This document shows positions 1 to 9,082 of a stretch of 51,440 nt of DNA, one piece after another (positions within the stretch are counted from its first letter, which is position 1; each line of letters starts with the position of its first letter). The stretch is from Pseudomonas sp. SJZ079. Its GTDB lineage: Bacteria; Pseudomonadota; Gammaproteobacteria; Pseudomonadales; Pseudomonadaceae. Made by a program: the position numbers and the translations under genes. Where the stretch lies: the NCBI RefSeq assembly GCF_007993865.1, contig NZ_VIUH01000032.1, forward strand, positions 1 through 51,440. Reading direction: 5' to 3'. The notes below the pieces were generated by a model that made no database searches, was not told the DNA's origin, and saw nothing but the letters and a program-made list of their open reading frames with translations.

Positions 1-129
1 TGCAGGGGCTGGTGTGTTTGGCGACTGCCAATTTACCTGCATCCCTGACTGTCAATCCTCTCTTCCCCGCGACAATGCGAAGATCCTTTTTTATGACTAC
101 GTCCCCGTGAAGAGGTGAGCCGACGCTGT

Positions 130-237
130 TGTACGCAGCGAAGCGGCGTAACCCGCCATGGGCATGGCTCACCACAGTTTCACCCAGCCCCGGCGCATTC
201 ATCCCGGCTGTGGGTTACGCCGGCGGCTAACCCACCC
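130..237. repeat. intergenic palindromic repeat
   Basis: The first 494 bases hold no gene I can support. Inside them GGCGTAACCC (145-154) faces its inverted copy GGGTTACGCC (212-221), and GTGGGTTA (210-217) faces TAACCCAC (228-235). Pseudomonad intergenic regions often carry palindromes of this GTGGGTTACGCC type. A 74-codon open frame at 158-382 runs through the repeat and has no family resemblance, so I do not call it a gene. Confidence 0.5.
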
Positions 238-363
238 GGATAGTTCAACGCTCATGGCCAACCTTGCTACCGACCCTACAGCTGGCCGTGTCGTCGCGTA
301 CAGGCGCCCTTTTGCACCCACGGTCTGGCACGCACTATCAGCTGGCGAACGCGCAACGCGGGC

Positions 364-399
364 AAAAAAAACAGGCCCATGAACACCATGGGCCTGTTT
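364..399 (-). terminator. rho-independent terminator of fadD1
   Basis: Read on the minus strand, a perfect 12-bp stem (369-380 with 388-399, 7-base loop) is followed by eight T residues (positions 371-364). It lies about 95 bases after the fadD1 stop codon, the right place to end that transcript. Confidence 0.85.
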
Positions 400-494
400 C
401 TAGTACCGGAGCGACGGAATCAACGCCTTAGCTAACTGGCATTGACTCTGGGCTGCCCATTTTACGGCAAAGCCTGCGTGCAGCCGGGATCTGC

Positions 495-2183
495 TTACTT
501 TGCGCCGACTTTCTTCAACTCTTCATCGCGCAGTTCGCGCCGCAGGATCTTGCCTACGTTGGTGGTCGGCAGGGTGTCGCGGAACTCCACGGTTCTCGGC
601 ACCTTGTAGCCGGTGACATTGGCGCGCATGTGCGCCATGACCTGCTCCTTGGTCAGCGTCACACCCGGCTTGGCGACTACGAAGAGCTTGATCGCTTCAC
701 CGGATTTTTCATCCGGCACGCCGACCGCAGCGCACTGCAGTACACCCGGCAACGTGGCCAGCACGTCTTCCAGCTCGTTCGGGTAGACGTTGAAACCGGA
801 CACCAGAATCATGTCCTTCTTACGATCGACGATGCGCATGTAGCCGTCGTCCTGGATCAGCGCAATATCGCCGGTCTTCAACCAACCATCGGCGGTGAGT
901 ATCTCGTCAGTGGCATCCTGACGCTGCCAGTAGCCCTTCATCACCTGCGGGCCCTTGACGCACAGCTCGCCCACCGCGCCGAGCGGCAGTTCGTTGCCCT
1001 CGTCGTCGATCACCTTGCACAGCGTCGAGGGCACTGGAATACCGATAGTGCCGATCTGGATCTGCTGGATCGGATTGACCGAGGCCACCGGGCTGGTTTC
1101 GGTCATGCCGAAGCCCTCGCACACCGGGCTACCGGTAATCTGCGTCCAGCGCTCTGCCGTGGCCAGCTGCAAGGCCATACCGCCGGACAGGGTGATCTTC
1201 AGGGACGAGAAGTCCAGTTTCTGGAAGTCTTCGTTGTTGCACAGGGCAACGAACAGCGTATTGAGACCCACGAAACCGCTGAACTTGTACTTGGCCAAGT
1301 CCTTGACCATGCCCGGCAGATCACGCGGGTTGGTGATCAGCACGTTGTGGTTGCCGATCAGCATCATCGCCATGCAATGAAAGGTGAAGGCGTAGATATG
1401 ATAGAGCGGCAGCGGCGCCACGATGATCTCGCAGCCTTCGTTCATATTAGAGGCCATCATCTCCCGAGCCTGGAGCATGTTCGCCACCAGGTTACGGTGG
1501 GTCAACATGGCGCCCTTGGCGACCCCGGTGGTGCCGCCGGTGTATTGCAGCACGGCGATCTCGCCACTGCTCGGGTTTACTTCCTTGACCGCCTGGCCGC
1601 GGCCCTTGGCCAGCGCATCGGTCAGTTTGACGGCACGCGGCAGGTTGTAGGCCGGCACCATCTTCTTCACGTACTTGACCACGCTGTTGATCAGCAGGCG
1701 CTTGAGTGGCGGCAGCATGTCGCCGACTTCGGTGACGATGACCGTTTTGACGCCGGTCTTGGGCACCACCTGTTCGGCCAGGTGGGCCATGTTGGCCAGG
1801 CAAATCAGCGCCTTGGCGCCGGAGTCATTGAATTGGTGTTCCATTTCCCGTGCGGTGTACAACGGGTTGGTGTTGACCACGACCAGGCCGGCACGCATGG
1901 CGCCGAATACCACTACTGGATACTGCAGCACGTTGGGCAGCTGCACGGCGATGCGATCGCCAGGCTGCAGATCGGTATGCTGTTGCAGGTAAGCCGCGAA
2001 GGCGCCAGACAGTTGGTACAGCTCGCCGTAGGTCAGGGTCTTACCGAGGTTGCTAAAAGCCGGCTTGTCAGCGAAGCGTTGGCAGGACTGTTTCAGTACC
2101 GCCTGGATATTCGGGTACTGGTCGGGATCGATTTCGGTAGCAATCCCAACGGGATACTTATCCTTCCAAAAATTTTCGGTCAC
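495..2183 (-). CDS. fadD1: long-chain-fatty-acid--CoA ligase FadD1
   Basis: Activates long-chain fatty acids to acyl-CoA through an acyl-adenylate (ATP to AMP plus PPi), the entry step of beta-oxidation, at the inner face of the membrane. The 562-aa length is normal for FadD. Visible ANL-family motifs are the P-loop-like YTGGTTGVAKG near residues 214-224, GFGMTETSP in the middle, the hinge/ATP region DGWLKTGD with DRKKDMILVSG, and the C-terminal VGKILRRELRD that carries the catalytic Lys. The start codon is GTG at 2183, preceded by GAGGAG; the start sequence TENFWKDKYP fits Pseudomonas FadD1. It lies downstream of its paralogue fadD2 on the same strand with a 230-bp gap, so it may be co-transcribed or have its own promoter. 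Tandem fadD genes next to this hydrolase and phaJ are a known pseudomonad arrangement. Confidence 0.93.
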   Translation of the reverse strand: MTENFWKDKYPVGIATEIDPDQYPNIQAVLKQSCQRFADKPAFSNLGKTLTYGELYQLSGAFAAYLQQHTDLQPGDRIAVQLPNVLQYPVVVFGAMRAGLVVVNTNPLYTAREMEHQFNDSGAKALICLANMAHLAEQVVPKTGVKTVIVTEVGDMLPPLKRLLINSVVKYVKKMVPAYNLPRAVKLTDALAKGRGQAVKEVNPSSGEIAVLQYTGGTTGVAKGAMLTHRNLVANMLQAREMMASNMNEGCEIIVAPLPLYHIYAFTFHCMAMMLIGNHNVLITNPRDLPGMVKDLAKYKFSGFVGLNTLFVALCNNEDFQKLDFSSLKITLSGGMALQLATAERWTQITGSPVCEGFGMTETSPVASVNPIQQIQIGTIGIPVPSTLCKVIDDEGNELPLGAVGELCVKGPQVMKGYWQRQDATDEILTADGWLKTGDIALIQDDGYMRIVDRKKDMILVSGFNVYPNELEDVLATLPGVLQCAAVGVPDEKSGEAIKLFVVAKPGVTLTKEQVMAHMRANVTGYKVPRTVEFRDTLPTTNVGKILRRELRDEELKKVGAK

Positions 2184-2413
2184 AGAAACCCACTCCTCAG
2201 CAACAGCTAATCTTCACCGCGCAAAGGCGGTTGTTTGTTGTTTGTTTGCCAGCATTCTTGACCGTCAGGCGACCAAAAAGCGGGCCGAGAGTAGCAGCTT
2301 TGCCAGAGACCGCCTAGCACCAAACACAACCTAATCGGTCACAAAGTCGACCAGGATGATTATCCTGGTCACATCTTGAGCCCTGAAACGGATTGGCCGA
2401 TACCGGCCAGTAT

Positions 2414-4102
2414 TCAGGCGATATCGCGCAGCTCGCGGCGAAGGATCTTGCCGACCGGGGTCATCGGCAACGCATCCTTGAAGACGATGTGCTTGGGCAC
2501 CTTGTAGCCGGTGAAGTTTTCCTTGCAGTAGGCTTTAAGCTCCTCGACGCTGAGGTCGCCATCGCGCGACACGACGAATAGTTTGACCACCTCGCCAGAC
2601 TTCTCGTCCGGCACTCCGATCGCCGCACAGCTGGCGACCTTGGGGTGGGCCATGACCACATCTTCGATTTCATTGGGGTACACGTTGAAGCCGGAGACGA
2701 TGATCATGTCCTTCTTGCGGTCGACGATGCGCACGTAGCCGTCCGGGTCGATCACCGCAATATCACCGCTCTTGAACCAGCCGTCGGCGTCCAGCACCTC
2801 GGCGGTGGCTTCCTCGCGCTGCCAGTAGCCCTTCATCACCTGCGGGCCTTTGATGCATAACTCGCCACGCTCGCCTAGCGCCTGCTCGTTGCCGTCATCA
2901 TCGATCACCTTGAATGCAGTACCCGGCACCGGAATACCTACCGTACCCAAGCGCGCCTGGCTGCCGTAAGGGTTGGCGCTAGCCACCGGCGAGGTTTCGG
3001 TGAGACCGTAGCCTTCTACTACCGTGCAGCCGGTAATGCTCCGCCAACGCTCGGCGGTAGCCTTGACCAGCGCGGTGCCGCCGGAGTTGGTGACCTTGAG
3101 CTTGGAAAAATCCAAGTTCTTGAACTCGGGATGATCCATCAACGCGACAAACAGGGTATTGAGACCCAGCAGTGCGGAGAACCGCCACTTGCCCAGCTCC
3201 TTGACGAAGCCGGAAATATCGCGCGGGTTGGTAATCAGCACACTGAGATTACCGTTGACCATCATGCACATGCAGTTCGCGGTAAAGGCATAGATATGGT
3301 ACAGCGGCAGCGGCGCAATCATGATTTCCTGGCCCTGCTTCATCAGCGGGGTCCCGTCGTCGCCCAGCTGCGACATGCAGGCATCGATCTGCAGCATGTT
3401 CGCCACCAGATTGCCGTGGGTCAGCATCGCGCCCTTGGCCACCCCCGTGGTGCCGCCGGTGTACTGCAGCACGGCGATGTCGTCATGGCCGACCGTGAGC
3501 GGCTTGAGGTCGTGGCCATGGCCCTGTTTGAGCGCCTGCTTGAACGGCACCGCCTGCGGCAGGTGGTAGTCCGGCACCATTTTCTTGACCTTCTTCACCA
3601 CGCTGTTGACCAGCCAGCCTTTGAGGCTCGGCAGCATGTCGCCCATGCGGGCTTCGATCAGGTAATCAATCTCGGTATCCGGCAGTACATCCTGCACCAG
3701 CTTGCCGAACATGTTCAGGTAGACCAGCGCGCGCACGCCGGCGTCCTTGAACTGATGGCGCATCTCGCGGGCGGTGTACAGGGGATTGGTATTGACCACG
3801 ATCAGGCCGGCGCGCATCGCCCCGAACACGGCAATCGGGTATTGCAGGACGTTGGGCATCTGCACGGCAATACGTTCGCCCGGCTGCAAATTGGTGTGCT
3901 TTTGCAGGTAGCCGGCGAAGGCGCCTGACAAGCGATCCAGCTCGGCATAGGTCAGGGTCACGCCCATGTTGCTGAATGCCGGTCGATCGGCAAATTTCTT
4001 GCACGAGCGCTCGAACACCTCGATCACCGACTTGTAAGCCCCAAGATCGATATCGTTGGGCACGCCGGCCGGGCGTTTGTCGCTCCAGAAATCAGGCTGC
4101 AT
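2414..4102 (-). CDS. fadD2: long-chain-fatty-acid--CoA ligase FadD2
   Basis: Second acyl-CoA synthetase of the tandem pair, same reaction as FadD1. It has 562 aa from the chosen ATG at 4102, which is preceded by AAGAGGA; the frame stays open 36 codons upstream, but that extension is unlike the family. Motifs are conserved: YTGGTTGVAKG, GYGLTETSP, DGWFKSGD, DRKKDMIIVSG and VGKILRRELRD. It matches FadD1 over its full length but with many substitutions, so the duplication is old and the two may differ in chain-length preference or growth conditions. It is divergent from the hydrolase-phaJ pair, and the roughly 190-bp gap between them should hold both promoters. Confidence 0.92.
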   Translation of the reverse strand: MQPDFWSDKRPAGVPNDIDLGAYKSVIEVFERSCKKFADRPAFSNMGVTLTYAELDRLSGAFAGYLQKHTNLQPGERIAVQMPNVLQYPIAVFGAMRAGLIVVNTNPLYTAREMRHQFKDAGVRALVYLNMFGKLVQDVLPDTEIDYLIEARMGDMLPSLKGWLVNSVVKKVKKMVPDYHLPQAVPFKQALKQGHGHDLKPLTVGHDDIAVLQYTGGTTGVAKGAMLTHGNLVANMLQIDACMSQLGDDGTPLMKQGQEIMIAPLPLYHIYAFTANCMCMMVNGNLSVLITNPRDISGFVKELGKWRFSALLGLNTLFVALMDHPEFKNLDFSKLKVTNSGGTALVKATAERWRSITGCTVVEGYGLTETSPVASANPYGSQARLGTVGIPVPGTAFKVIDDDGNEQALGERGELCIKGPQVMKGYWQREEATAEVLDADGWFKSGDIAVIDPDGYVRIVDRKKDMIIVSGFNVYPNEIEDVVMAHPKVASCAAIGVPDEKSGEVVKLFVVSRDGDLSVEELKAYCKENFTGYKVPKHIVFKDALPMTPVGKILRRELRDIA

Positions 4103-4296
4103 TGTTCTTATCCTCTTACCCTGAAAGTATCTGCCCACATATAAAGTGGCTGTGGCGAACTTAGCAGCTCTGCGGCGGGGCGCAAATACTGCAGGACCGT
4201 CATTGACCACGTGAATCTTCGACCACGCCGTTCAGCTGAGACAAGGTCAGCCGCTGGCTCTACAATGCCGCACTCTTGCCGGCCTAAGGACTTGCC

Positions 4297-5259
4297 ATGC
4301 AGCACCATGCATTTTGGTTGAACAGCAGCGATGCGACGCCTATTTACGTGAACCGCTGGTTCGCCGAGCAGCCGCCGAAAGCGCTGGTCATGGTGGCCCA
4401 CGGCATGGCTGAACACAGCGCGCGCTATGCGCGCCTGGGTGAAGCATTGGTCGCGGCCGGCTATGAGCTGTACGCCCACGATCAACGCGGCCACGGGCAG
4501 ACCGCCAACCAAGGCACTCTTGGACATTATGCCGACCAGGACGGCTGGGCTCGGGTGGTGGGTGACCTGGCCTGCCTCAATCACCATATTCGCCAACAGC
4601 ACCCGCACACGCCGATCTTTCTGCTCGGCCACAGCATGGGCAGCTACATCGCCCAGGCGTATCTGATGCAACACAGCAGCAGCTTGCAAGGGACGATTCT
4701 CTCTGGTTCCAATTATCAACCAGTGGCGCTGTATCGCGTGGCGCGCCTGATCGCCCGCCTCGAGTGCTGGCGCCAAGGCCCGCAGGGGCGCAGTGCGCTG
4801 ATCGAGTTTCTCTCGTTCGGCTCGTTCAACAAGGCCTTCAAGCCCAATCGCAGCCCCTTCGACTGGCTCAGTCGCGACCCTGCGGAAGTCGACAAGTACG
4901 TCAGCGATCCACTCTGCGGATTTCGCTGCAGCAATCAACTCTGGCTCGACCTGCTCGCTGGCTTGCAGCAGATCACCCCGGTGCACAACCTCGCGCAGAT
5001 CGACAACCACCTGCCACTGCTGGTCATCGGCGGCGCCTGTGATCCGGTCAGCCAGGGCAAACGTTTGCAGCACCTGGCCAACGCCTTGCGCCAAGCCGGC
5101 AATAAGCAGGTACAACTGCAAGTCTATCCGGATGCACGTCACGAACTGCTCAACGAAAGCAATCGCGACGAGGTCACCGCCTACCTTATCGGCTGGCTGG
5201 AGCAGGCATTGCGCCAGCCCCGCCAGCGCCACTCACAGCTCCAGGAGATTCACTCATGA
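4297..5259 (+). CDS. alpha/beta hydrolase, monoacylglycerol-lipase-like
   Basis: Probable serine esterase or lipase of the Hydrolase_4 (lysophospholipase/monoacylglycerol lipase) group, 320 aa, with no signal peptide and therefore cytoplasmic. The oxyanion segment VAHGMAEHSARY lies near residues 33-44, the nucleophile elbow GHSMG at 111-115 (Ser113), and a plausible acid (GGACDP) and His (DARHELLNE) follow in the last quarter. Its stop codon overlaps the phaJ start (ATGA at 5256-5259), so the two are translationally coupled. Placement between fadD genes and phaJ suggests it releases fatty acids from acylglycerols or acyl-esters to feed CoA activation; that role is inferred and the substrate is unknown. 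Confidence 0.85.
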   Translation: MQHHAFWLNSSDATPIYVNRWFAEQPPKALVMVAHGMAEHSARYARLGEALVAAGYELYAHDQRGHGQTANQGTLGHYADQDGWARVVGDLACLNHHIRQQHPHTPIFLLGHSMGSYIAQAYLMQHSSSLQGTILSGSNYQPVALYRVARLIARLECWRQGPQGRSALIEFLSFGSFNKAFKPNRSPFDWLSRDPAEVDKYVSDPLCGFRCSNQLWLDLLAGLQQITPVHNLAQIDNHLPLLVIGGACDPVSQGKRLQHLANALRQAGNKQVQLQVYPDARHELLNESNRDEVTAYLIGWLEQALRQPRQRHSQLQEIHS

Positions 5260-5726
5260 GCCAAACCAGCAACACCCCTTACGAGGCCCTCGAAGTCGGC
5301 CAGACCGCCAGTTACAGCAAGACCGTCGAAGAGCGCGACATTCAGCTGTTCGCCGCAGTATCCGGTGACCATAACCCGGTGCACCTGGATGCCGAATACG
5401 CCGCCACCACCATGTTCAAGGAGCGCATCGCTCACGGCATGTTCAGCGGCGCGCTGATCAGTGCGGCAGTCGCCTGCGAAATGCCCGGCCCCGGCACTAT
5501 CTACCTGGGCCAGACCATGCGCTTCACCTTGCCGGTAAAGCTCGGCGACACCCTCACCGTGCGTCTGGAGATTCTCGAAAAACTGCCGAAATTCCGCGTG
5601 CGGGTCGCCACCCGGGTATTCAATCAGCACGATGAACTGGTGGTCGATGGCGAGGCGGAAATCCTCGCGCCACGCAAACAGCAAACCGTGGAACTGGCCA
5701 AGCTGCCACCGATCAGCATCGGTTAA
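5256..5726 (+). CDS. phaJ: (R)-specific enoyl-CoA hydratase, MaoC family
   Basis: Hydrates trans-2-enoyl-CoA from beta-oxidation to (R)-3-hydroxyacyl-CoA, the monomer for medium-chain polyhydroxyalkanoate. At 156 aa it is a single hot-dog domain of PhaJ length. The hydratase signature SGDHNPVHLD sits at residues 36-45, with catalytic Asp38 and His43. The start overlaps the preceding hydrolase by four bases. The locus (fadD1-fadD2-hydrolase-phaJ) is the pseudomonad phaJ1-type setting, but I cannot separate PhaJ1 from PhaJ4 by sequence alone here, so only the generic symbol is given. Confidence 0.87.
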   Translation: MSQTSNTPYEALEVGQTASYSKTVEERDIQLFAAVSGDHNPVHLDAEYAATTMFKERIAHGMFSGALISAAVACEMPGPGTIYLGQTMRFTLPVKLGDTLTVRLEILEKLPKFRVRVATRVFNQHDELVVDGEAEILAPRKQQTVELAKLPPISIG

Positions 5727-5833
5727 ACATTCGCGGTTGCCGAGGTAGGCGCAGCATGGGCTCGAGTCCGCTCTGCGCACATTGCCCAACCCATACAGTC
5801 CAAGCAGCACCCACCGCATCACTGGAGAACATC

Positions 5834-6340
5834 ATGTCCCTGTCCATGTACCAAGCCTCGATTCCGGTCTTTACCCGTCAGCTGAACAACCTGTCGACCA
5901 TTCTCGGCCTGGCTGCAGCCCATGCCGAAGCCAAGAAGATCGACCCCAGCGTGTTCCTCAATGCCCGCCTGGCGCCGGATATGTTCCCGCTGAGCCGCCA
6001 GGTGCAAATCGCCTGCGATGGCGTGAAAGGTGGCGCCGCCCTGCTGGCCGGTATCGAGGCGCCCAGCTACGCCGATGACGAAACCAGCTTCGCCGAACTG
6101 CAAGCGCGCATCGCCAAGACCCTGGCCTTCCTGCAAGGCGTAAGCGCAACGCAGATCGACGGCAGTGAAGAACGCACCGTGACCCTGAAGCGCCGCGACA
6201 AGGAAACCCACTTCCAGGGCCAGGCCTTTCTGCTCGATCACGTGATGCCCAACTTCTATTTCCACCTCACCACCGCCTACGCCATCCTGCGGCATAACGG
6301 TGTTGAGATCGGCAAGCGCGATTTCCTCGGCACGCGCTGA
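5834..6340 (+). CDS. DUF1993 family protein
   Basis: Protein of 168 aa starting MSLSMYQASIP, typical of DUF1993, a mainly helical family of unknown function related to DinB-like four-helix bundles. The ATG at 5834 is preceded by GGAG; the frame is open 26 codons further upstream, but those residues do not fit the family. Conserved-looking parts are the N-terminal MYQASIPVFTRQL, the middle FPLSRQVQIACD and the C-terminal LLDHVMPNFYFHLTTAY with NGVEIGKRDFLG. It has no signal peptide. It is monocistronic, about 110 bp after phaJ, with no evident link to fatty-acid metabolism. Confidence 0.82.
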   Translation: MSLSMYQASIPVFTRQLNNLSTILGLAAAHAEAKKIDPSVFLNARLAPDMFPLSRQVQIACDGVKGGAALLAGIEAPSYADDETSFAELQARIAKTLAFLQGVSATQIDGSEERTVTLKRRDKETHFQGQAFLLDHVMPNFYFHLTTAYAILRHNGVEIGKRDFLGTR

Positions 6341-6477
6341 GTCCTGCCCGCCTGGCGACCCGCTCCGCTCGGTCGCCAGGCTTCTGCGCAACTCCTGGCC
6401 CGCCCAACGGACGGTTTGCGCCCCACACCCTATGCACCAAGCAGGCTGCTGAACGCAGAACAGGCGAGGCTTGCAGT

Positions 6478-6507
6478 TAAATTAAATTTGTATTTAAATT
6501 TAATTTA
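6478..6507. promoter_or_regulatory. AT-only palindrome, putative TetR operator
   Basis: Two perfect 12-bp arms, TAAATTAAATTT (6478-6489) and AAATTTAATTTA (6496-6507), are separated by GTATTT. All arm bases are A or T in an otherwise GC-rich region, and the right arm runs into the tetR start codon (ATG at 6507). A perfect dyad beside a tetR gene is the normal form of an autoregulatory operator. There is no room for a conventional ribosome binding site between arm and ATG, so the message may be leaderless or translation may depend on this AT-rich stretch. Confidence 0.7.
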
Positions 6508-7178
6508 TGGCCACCAACAAAAAAACACCTCGCCCAGCGCTTTCGCGCACACCCGGACGCCCCGGTGGCGACACCGCAGCGCAGCGCGAGCGCCTGCTCG
6601 ACTCCGCCCTCAACGCCTTTTCCCATAAAGGCATCGCCGCCAGCAGCCTGCGCGGCATTGCCAGCGAGGCCGGAGTCACGCCTGCCTTGGTCAACTACTA
6701 CTTCGGTAACAAGGCAAAGTTGCTCGCCGCAGTCGTCGAGGAACGCCTGCTACCGTTGCTGACGAACCTCGCTCAGGGATTGCGCCAGATCGGCGACGAG
6801 CCCATCGAGCTGATCGGCGGCTTTATCCAAGGCATGCGTCGGATCGTCCAGGCGCATCCCTGGCTACCGTCACTGTGGGTGCGGGAAGTGCTGTGCGAAG
6901 GCGGCGGCCTGCGCGAACTGCTGATGAGCCGCGTCGGGCCACTGATTCCGCACCTGCTGGCCGAGCGCTTCGCCGCTGCGCAACGGCGCGGCGCCCTCAA
7001 CCCCGATCTAGAGCCACGCTTGCTGGTGGTCTCGCTGATCGGCCTGACCCTCTTCCCCTATGCCGCCGCGCCGATCTGGCGTGGCCTGTTCGATGCCCCC
7101 GAGCTGGACGACGAGGCGCTGGCCCGCCATACCCTCGTCCTGCTCGAGCGCGGCCTGGAGACTCCCCGTGCGCCTTGA
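6507..7178 (+). CDS. TetR-family regulator, CecR (YbiH)-like
   Basis: Transcriptional repressor of 223 aa. The TetR DNA-binding helix-turn-helix covers about residues 25-75, with the typical LRGIASEAGVTPALVNYYFGNKAKLL segment shape (recognition helix near VTPALVNYYF). The C-terminal ligand domain resembles the DUF1956 group to which E. coli CecR belongs, and CecR also has 223 residues. It heads a tightly overlapping operon with a HlyD adaptor, ABC ATPase and permease, the same organisation as cecR-ybhGFSR, so it most likely represses its own operon until a drug-like ligand binds. The palindrome at 6478-6507 is the obvious operator. No Shine-Dalgarno sequence is visible upstream of the ATG. 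Confidence 0.85.
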   Translation: MATNKKTPRPALSRTPGRPGGDTAAQRERLLDSALNAFSHKGIAASSLRGIASEAGVTPALVNYYFGNKAKLLAAVVEERLLPLLTNLAQGLRQIGDEPIELIGGFIQGMRRIVQAHPWLPSLWVREVLCEGGGLRELLMSRVGPLIPHLLAERFAAAQRRGALNPDLEPRLLVVSLIGLTLFPYAAAPIWRGLFDAPELDDEALARHTLVLLERGLETPRAP

Positions 7179-8133
7179 TCACTGCCTGTTCAGCTTAGTC
7201 TTGCTACTCCTCGCCGGCTGTAATCAGCCGGCGTCCGACGTGCTGCCCGGCACCCTGGAGTGGGATCGCCTGGCACTGCCGGCCGAGGCCTCGGAGCCGG
7301 TCCTGCGCTGGGCCGTGGCCGAAGGCGACAGAGTCGCGGCGGGTACCCTGCTAGTGGAACTCGACCCACGCCGGCAGGATGCCCGCGTGGCCCAGAGTCA
7401 GGCCGAGGTCGAACTGGCCAGCGCGCGGCTGCGCGAGCTGAGCAACGGCGCTCGCCTGGAAAGCATCGAGGCCGCCCAAGCCGTACTGGCGAGCACTCGC
7501 GCAAAGCTCATCGAAAGCGAACGCCAGTATCAGCGCATCGTCACCTTGCAAGGTCGCGACCTCGCCGCCCTGGCCGAGCTGGACCGGGCCCGTGCTACCC
7601 GCGATCAGGCCCGCGCCGAACAGAACAGCGCGGCGGCGCAGCTGCGCGAACTGACCAATGGCACCCGTCCTGAACAGCTCGAACAGGCCAGCGCCGCGCT
7701 GGCCACGGCACGTGCCGCGCTGCACCTGCAGCAGCTCAACCGGCAACGCCTAAATGTACGCGCACCGCGCGCCGGGCGGGTCGATGCGCTGCCCTTCAAG
7801 CCTGGCGACCAGCCACCGCAAGGCGCCACCCTGGTCAGCCTGCTGGTCGGCGAAGCGCCCTATGCCCGGGTCTACGTGCCGGCCTCACAACGCGCCGAAC
7901 TGGCCATCGGCGACCGTTTGCAGGTACGCGTCGAGGGCATCGAACAGCCTTTTAGCGCGCATGTGCGCAGCATCGCAAGTGAAGCCAGCTTCACCCCCTA
8001 TTTCGCCCTGGTCGGCGACGATGCTAGCCGCCTGAGCTACCGCGCTGAACTGTTACTGGAAGGAGAGGAAGCACAGCAGTTACCGGCCGGGTTGCCGCTA
8101 CGCGCCGAGCGGGTTGACCATGAGCAGCGCTGA
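7168..8133 (+). CDS. HlyD-family periplasmic adaptor lipoprotein (YbhG-like)
   Basis: Membrane-fusion protein linking an inner-membrane ABC exporter to the outer-membrane exit duct, 321 aa. I choose the GTG at 7168: it has GGAG seven bases upstream, overlaps the end of tetR by 11 bases, and gives MRLDHCLFSLVLLLLAGC, a lipoprotein signal with lipobox LAGC (Cys18). A longer open frame from 7060 would destroy the signal. A biotinyl/lipoyl-like half (about residues 45-75) flanks a long Ala/Glu/Arg-rich coiled coil (about 75-185), followed by the second lipoyl half (APRAGRVDAL) and a beta-barrel domain. The coiled coil contains two repeats of an ELxNGxRxExxExAxAxLA pattern. Confidence 0.83.
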   Translation: MRLDHCLFSLVLLLLAGCNQPASDVLPGTLEWDRLALPAEASEPVLRWAVAEGDRVAAGTLLVELDPRRQDARVAQSQAEVELASARLRELSNGARLESIEAAQAVLASTRAKLIESERQYQRIVTLQGRDLAALAELDRARATRDQARAEQNSAAAQLRELTNGTRPEQLEQASAALATARAALHLQQLNRQRLNVRAPRAGRVDALPFKPGDQPPQGATLVSLLVGEAPYARVYVPASQRAELAIGDRLQVRVEGIEQPFSAHVRSIASEASFTPYFALVGDDASRLSYRAELLLEGEEAQQLPAGLPLRAERVDHEQR

Positions 8134-9082
8134 AACGGTGATCCAGGCCCAAGGCCTGAGCAAGCGTTTCGGCGATCTGATCGCGGTCGACCAGCTCGAC
8201 CTGCAGGTTCGCCGCGCCGAGGTGTTCGGTTTTCTCGGGCCAAACGGCTCGGGCAAATCCACCACCATCCGCATGCTATGCGGCCTGCTACTACCTAGTG
8301 CCGGCAGCATCGAGGTGCTGGGTTATCAGATCCCCCGCGATGCCGAGGCGCTGAAGCGTCGCATCGGCTATATGACGCAGAAATTCTCGCTGTACGACGA
8401 CCTGACAGTCGGCGAAAACCTGGAGTTTCTCGCCGCCGTGCAAGGCCTCGGACGGCAGCAGGCGCGCCAGCGTATCGCCGAGCTGCTCGAGCGCTACTGG
8501 CTGGCCGATCGCCGCCGGCAACTGGCCGGCACCCTCAGTGGCGGGCAAAAGCAGCGTCTGGCCCTGGCCGGCGCGGTGCTGCACAAACCCGACTTGCTAC
8601 TGTTGGATGAGCCGACCAGCGCGGTTGACCCGCAATCGCGTCGCGAGTTTTGGGATTCGCTGTTCGAGTTGGCCGACGCGGGCACCACGCTTCTGGTCTC
8701 CACCCACTACATGGACGAGGCCGAGCGCTGTACCCGTCTGGGCATCCTCGACCAGGGCCGCCTGGTCGCCGACGGCAGCCCCAGCGAGTTGATGGCGGCG
8801 TTGCCAGGCAGTCCGTTACTGGTCGAATGCGCTCAGCCGCGCCAGGCCCAACAAGTGTTGCAGGGCACCTCTGGAGTGCTCGCCCTGACCCAGATTGGCA
8901 ATTCGCTGCGGGTACTGGCAGCCCCCGTGCAGGCCAGCGACGCGGCAGCGGTCGAACTGATCCAGCAACGCCTGCGCGCCGCTGGCATTCAAGCGCAGGT
9001 CGCTACGACCACGGCCAACCTGGAGGACGTCTTCGTCAGCGCCACCCAACGCCCCCCCCATTCGTCAGGGGACCACCCATGA
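8120..9082 (+). CDS. ABC transporter ATP-binding protein (drug-export type)
   Basis: Cytoplasmic ATPase of the exporter, 320 aa with one nucleotide-binding domain. Motifs are Walker A GPNGSGKST, Q-loop in MTQKFSLYDD, signature LSGGQKQRL, Walker B LLLLDEPTSAVD and switch His in STHYMDEAE. The C-terminal 90 residues form the extra domain usual in DRA/CcmA-type ATPases. The start is ATG 8120, 14 bases inside the adaptor gene; a TTG two codons upstream is less likely. In E. coli the equivalent YbhF carries two fused ATPase domains; here there is a single domain, so the active transporter must be a homodimer. Confidence 0.9.
   Translation: MSSAETVIQAQGLSKRFGDLIAVDQLDLQVRRAEVFGFLGPNGSGKSTTIRMLCGLLLPSAGSIEVLGYQIPRDAEALKRRIGYMTQKFSLYDDLTVGENLEFLAAVQGLGRQQARQRIAELLERYWLADRRRQLAGTLSGGQKQRLALAGAVLHKPDLLLLDEPTSAVDPQSRREFWDSLFELADAGTTLLVSTHYMDEAERCTRLGILDQGRLVADGSPSELMAALPGSPLLVECAQPRQAQQVLQGTSGVLALTQIGNSLRVLAAPVQASDAAAVELIQQRLRAAGIQAQVATTTANLEDVFVSATQRPPHSSGDHP

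Noticed and set aside
158..382. 74-codon frame in the first intergenic region
   Set aside because: Runs through a palindromic repeat and ends at the fadD1 terminator; no family resemblance.
630..2210. 526-codon plus-strand frame opposite fadD1
   Set aside because: Antisense shadow, rich in Arg, His and Gln as expected from the complementary frame.
4108..5232. 374-codon minus-strand frame opposite the hydrolase
   Set aside because: Antisense shadow overlapping the start region of fadD2; no motif.
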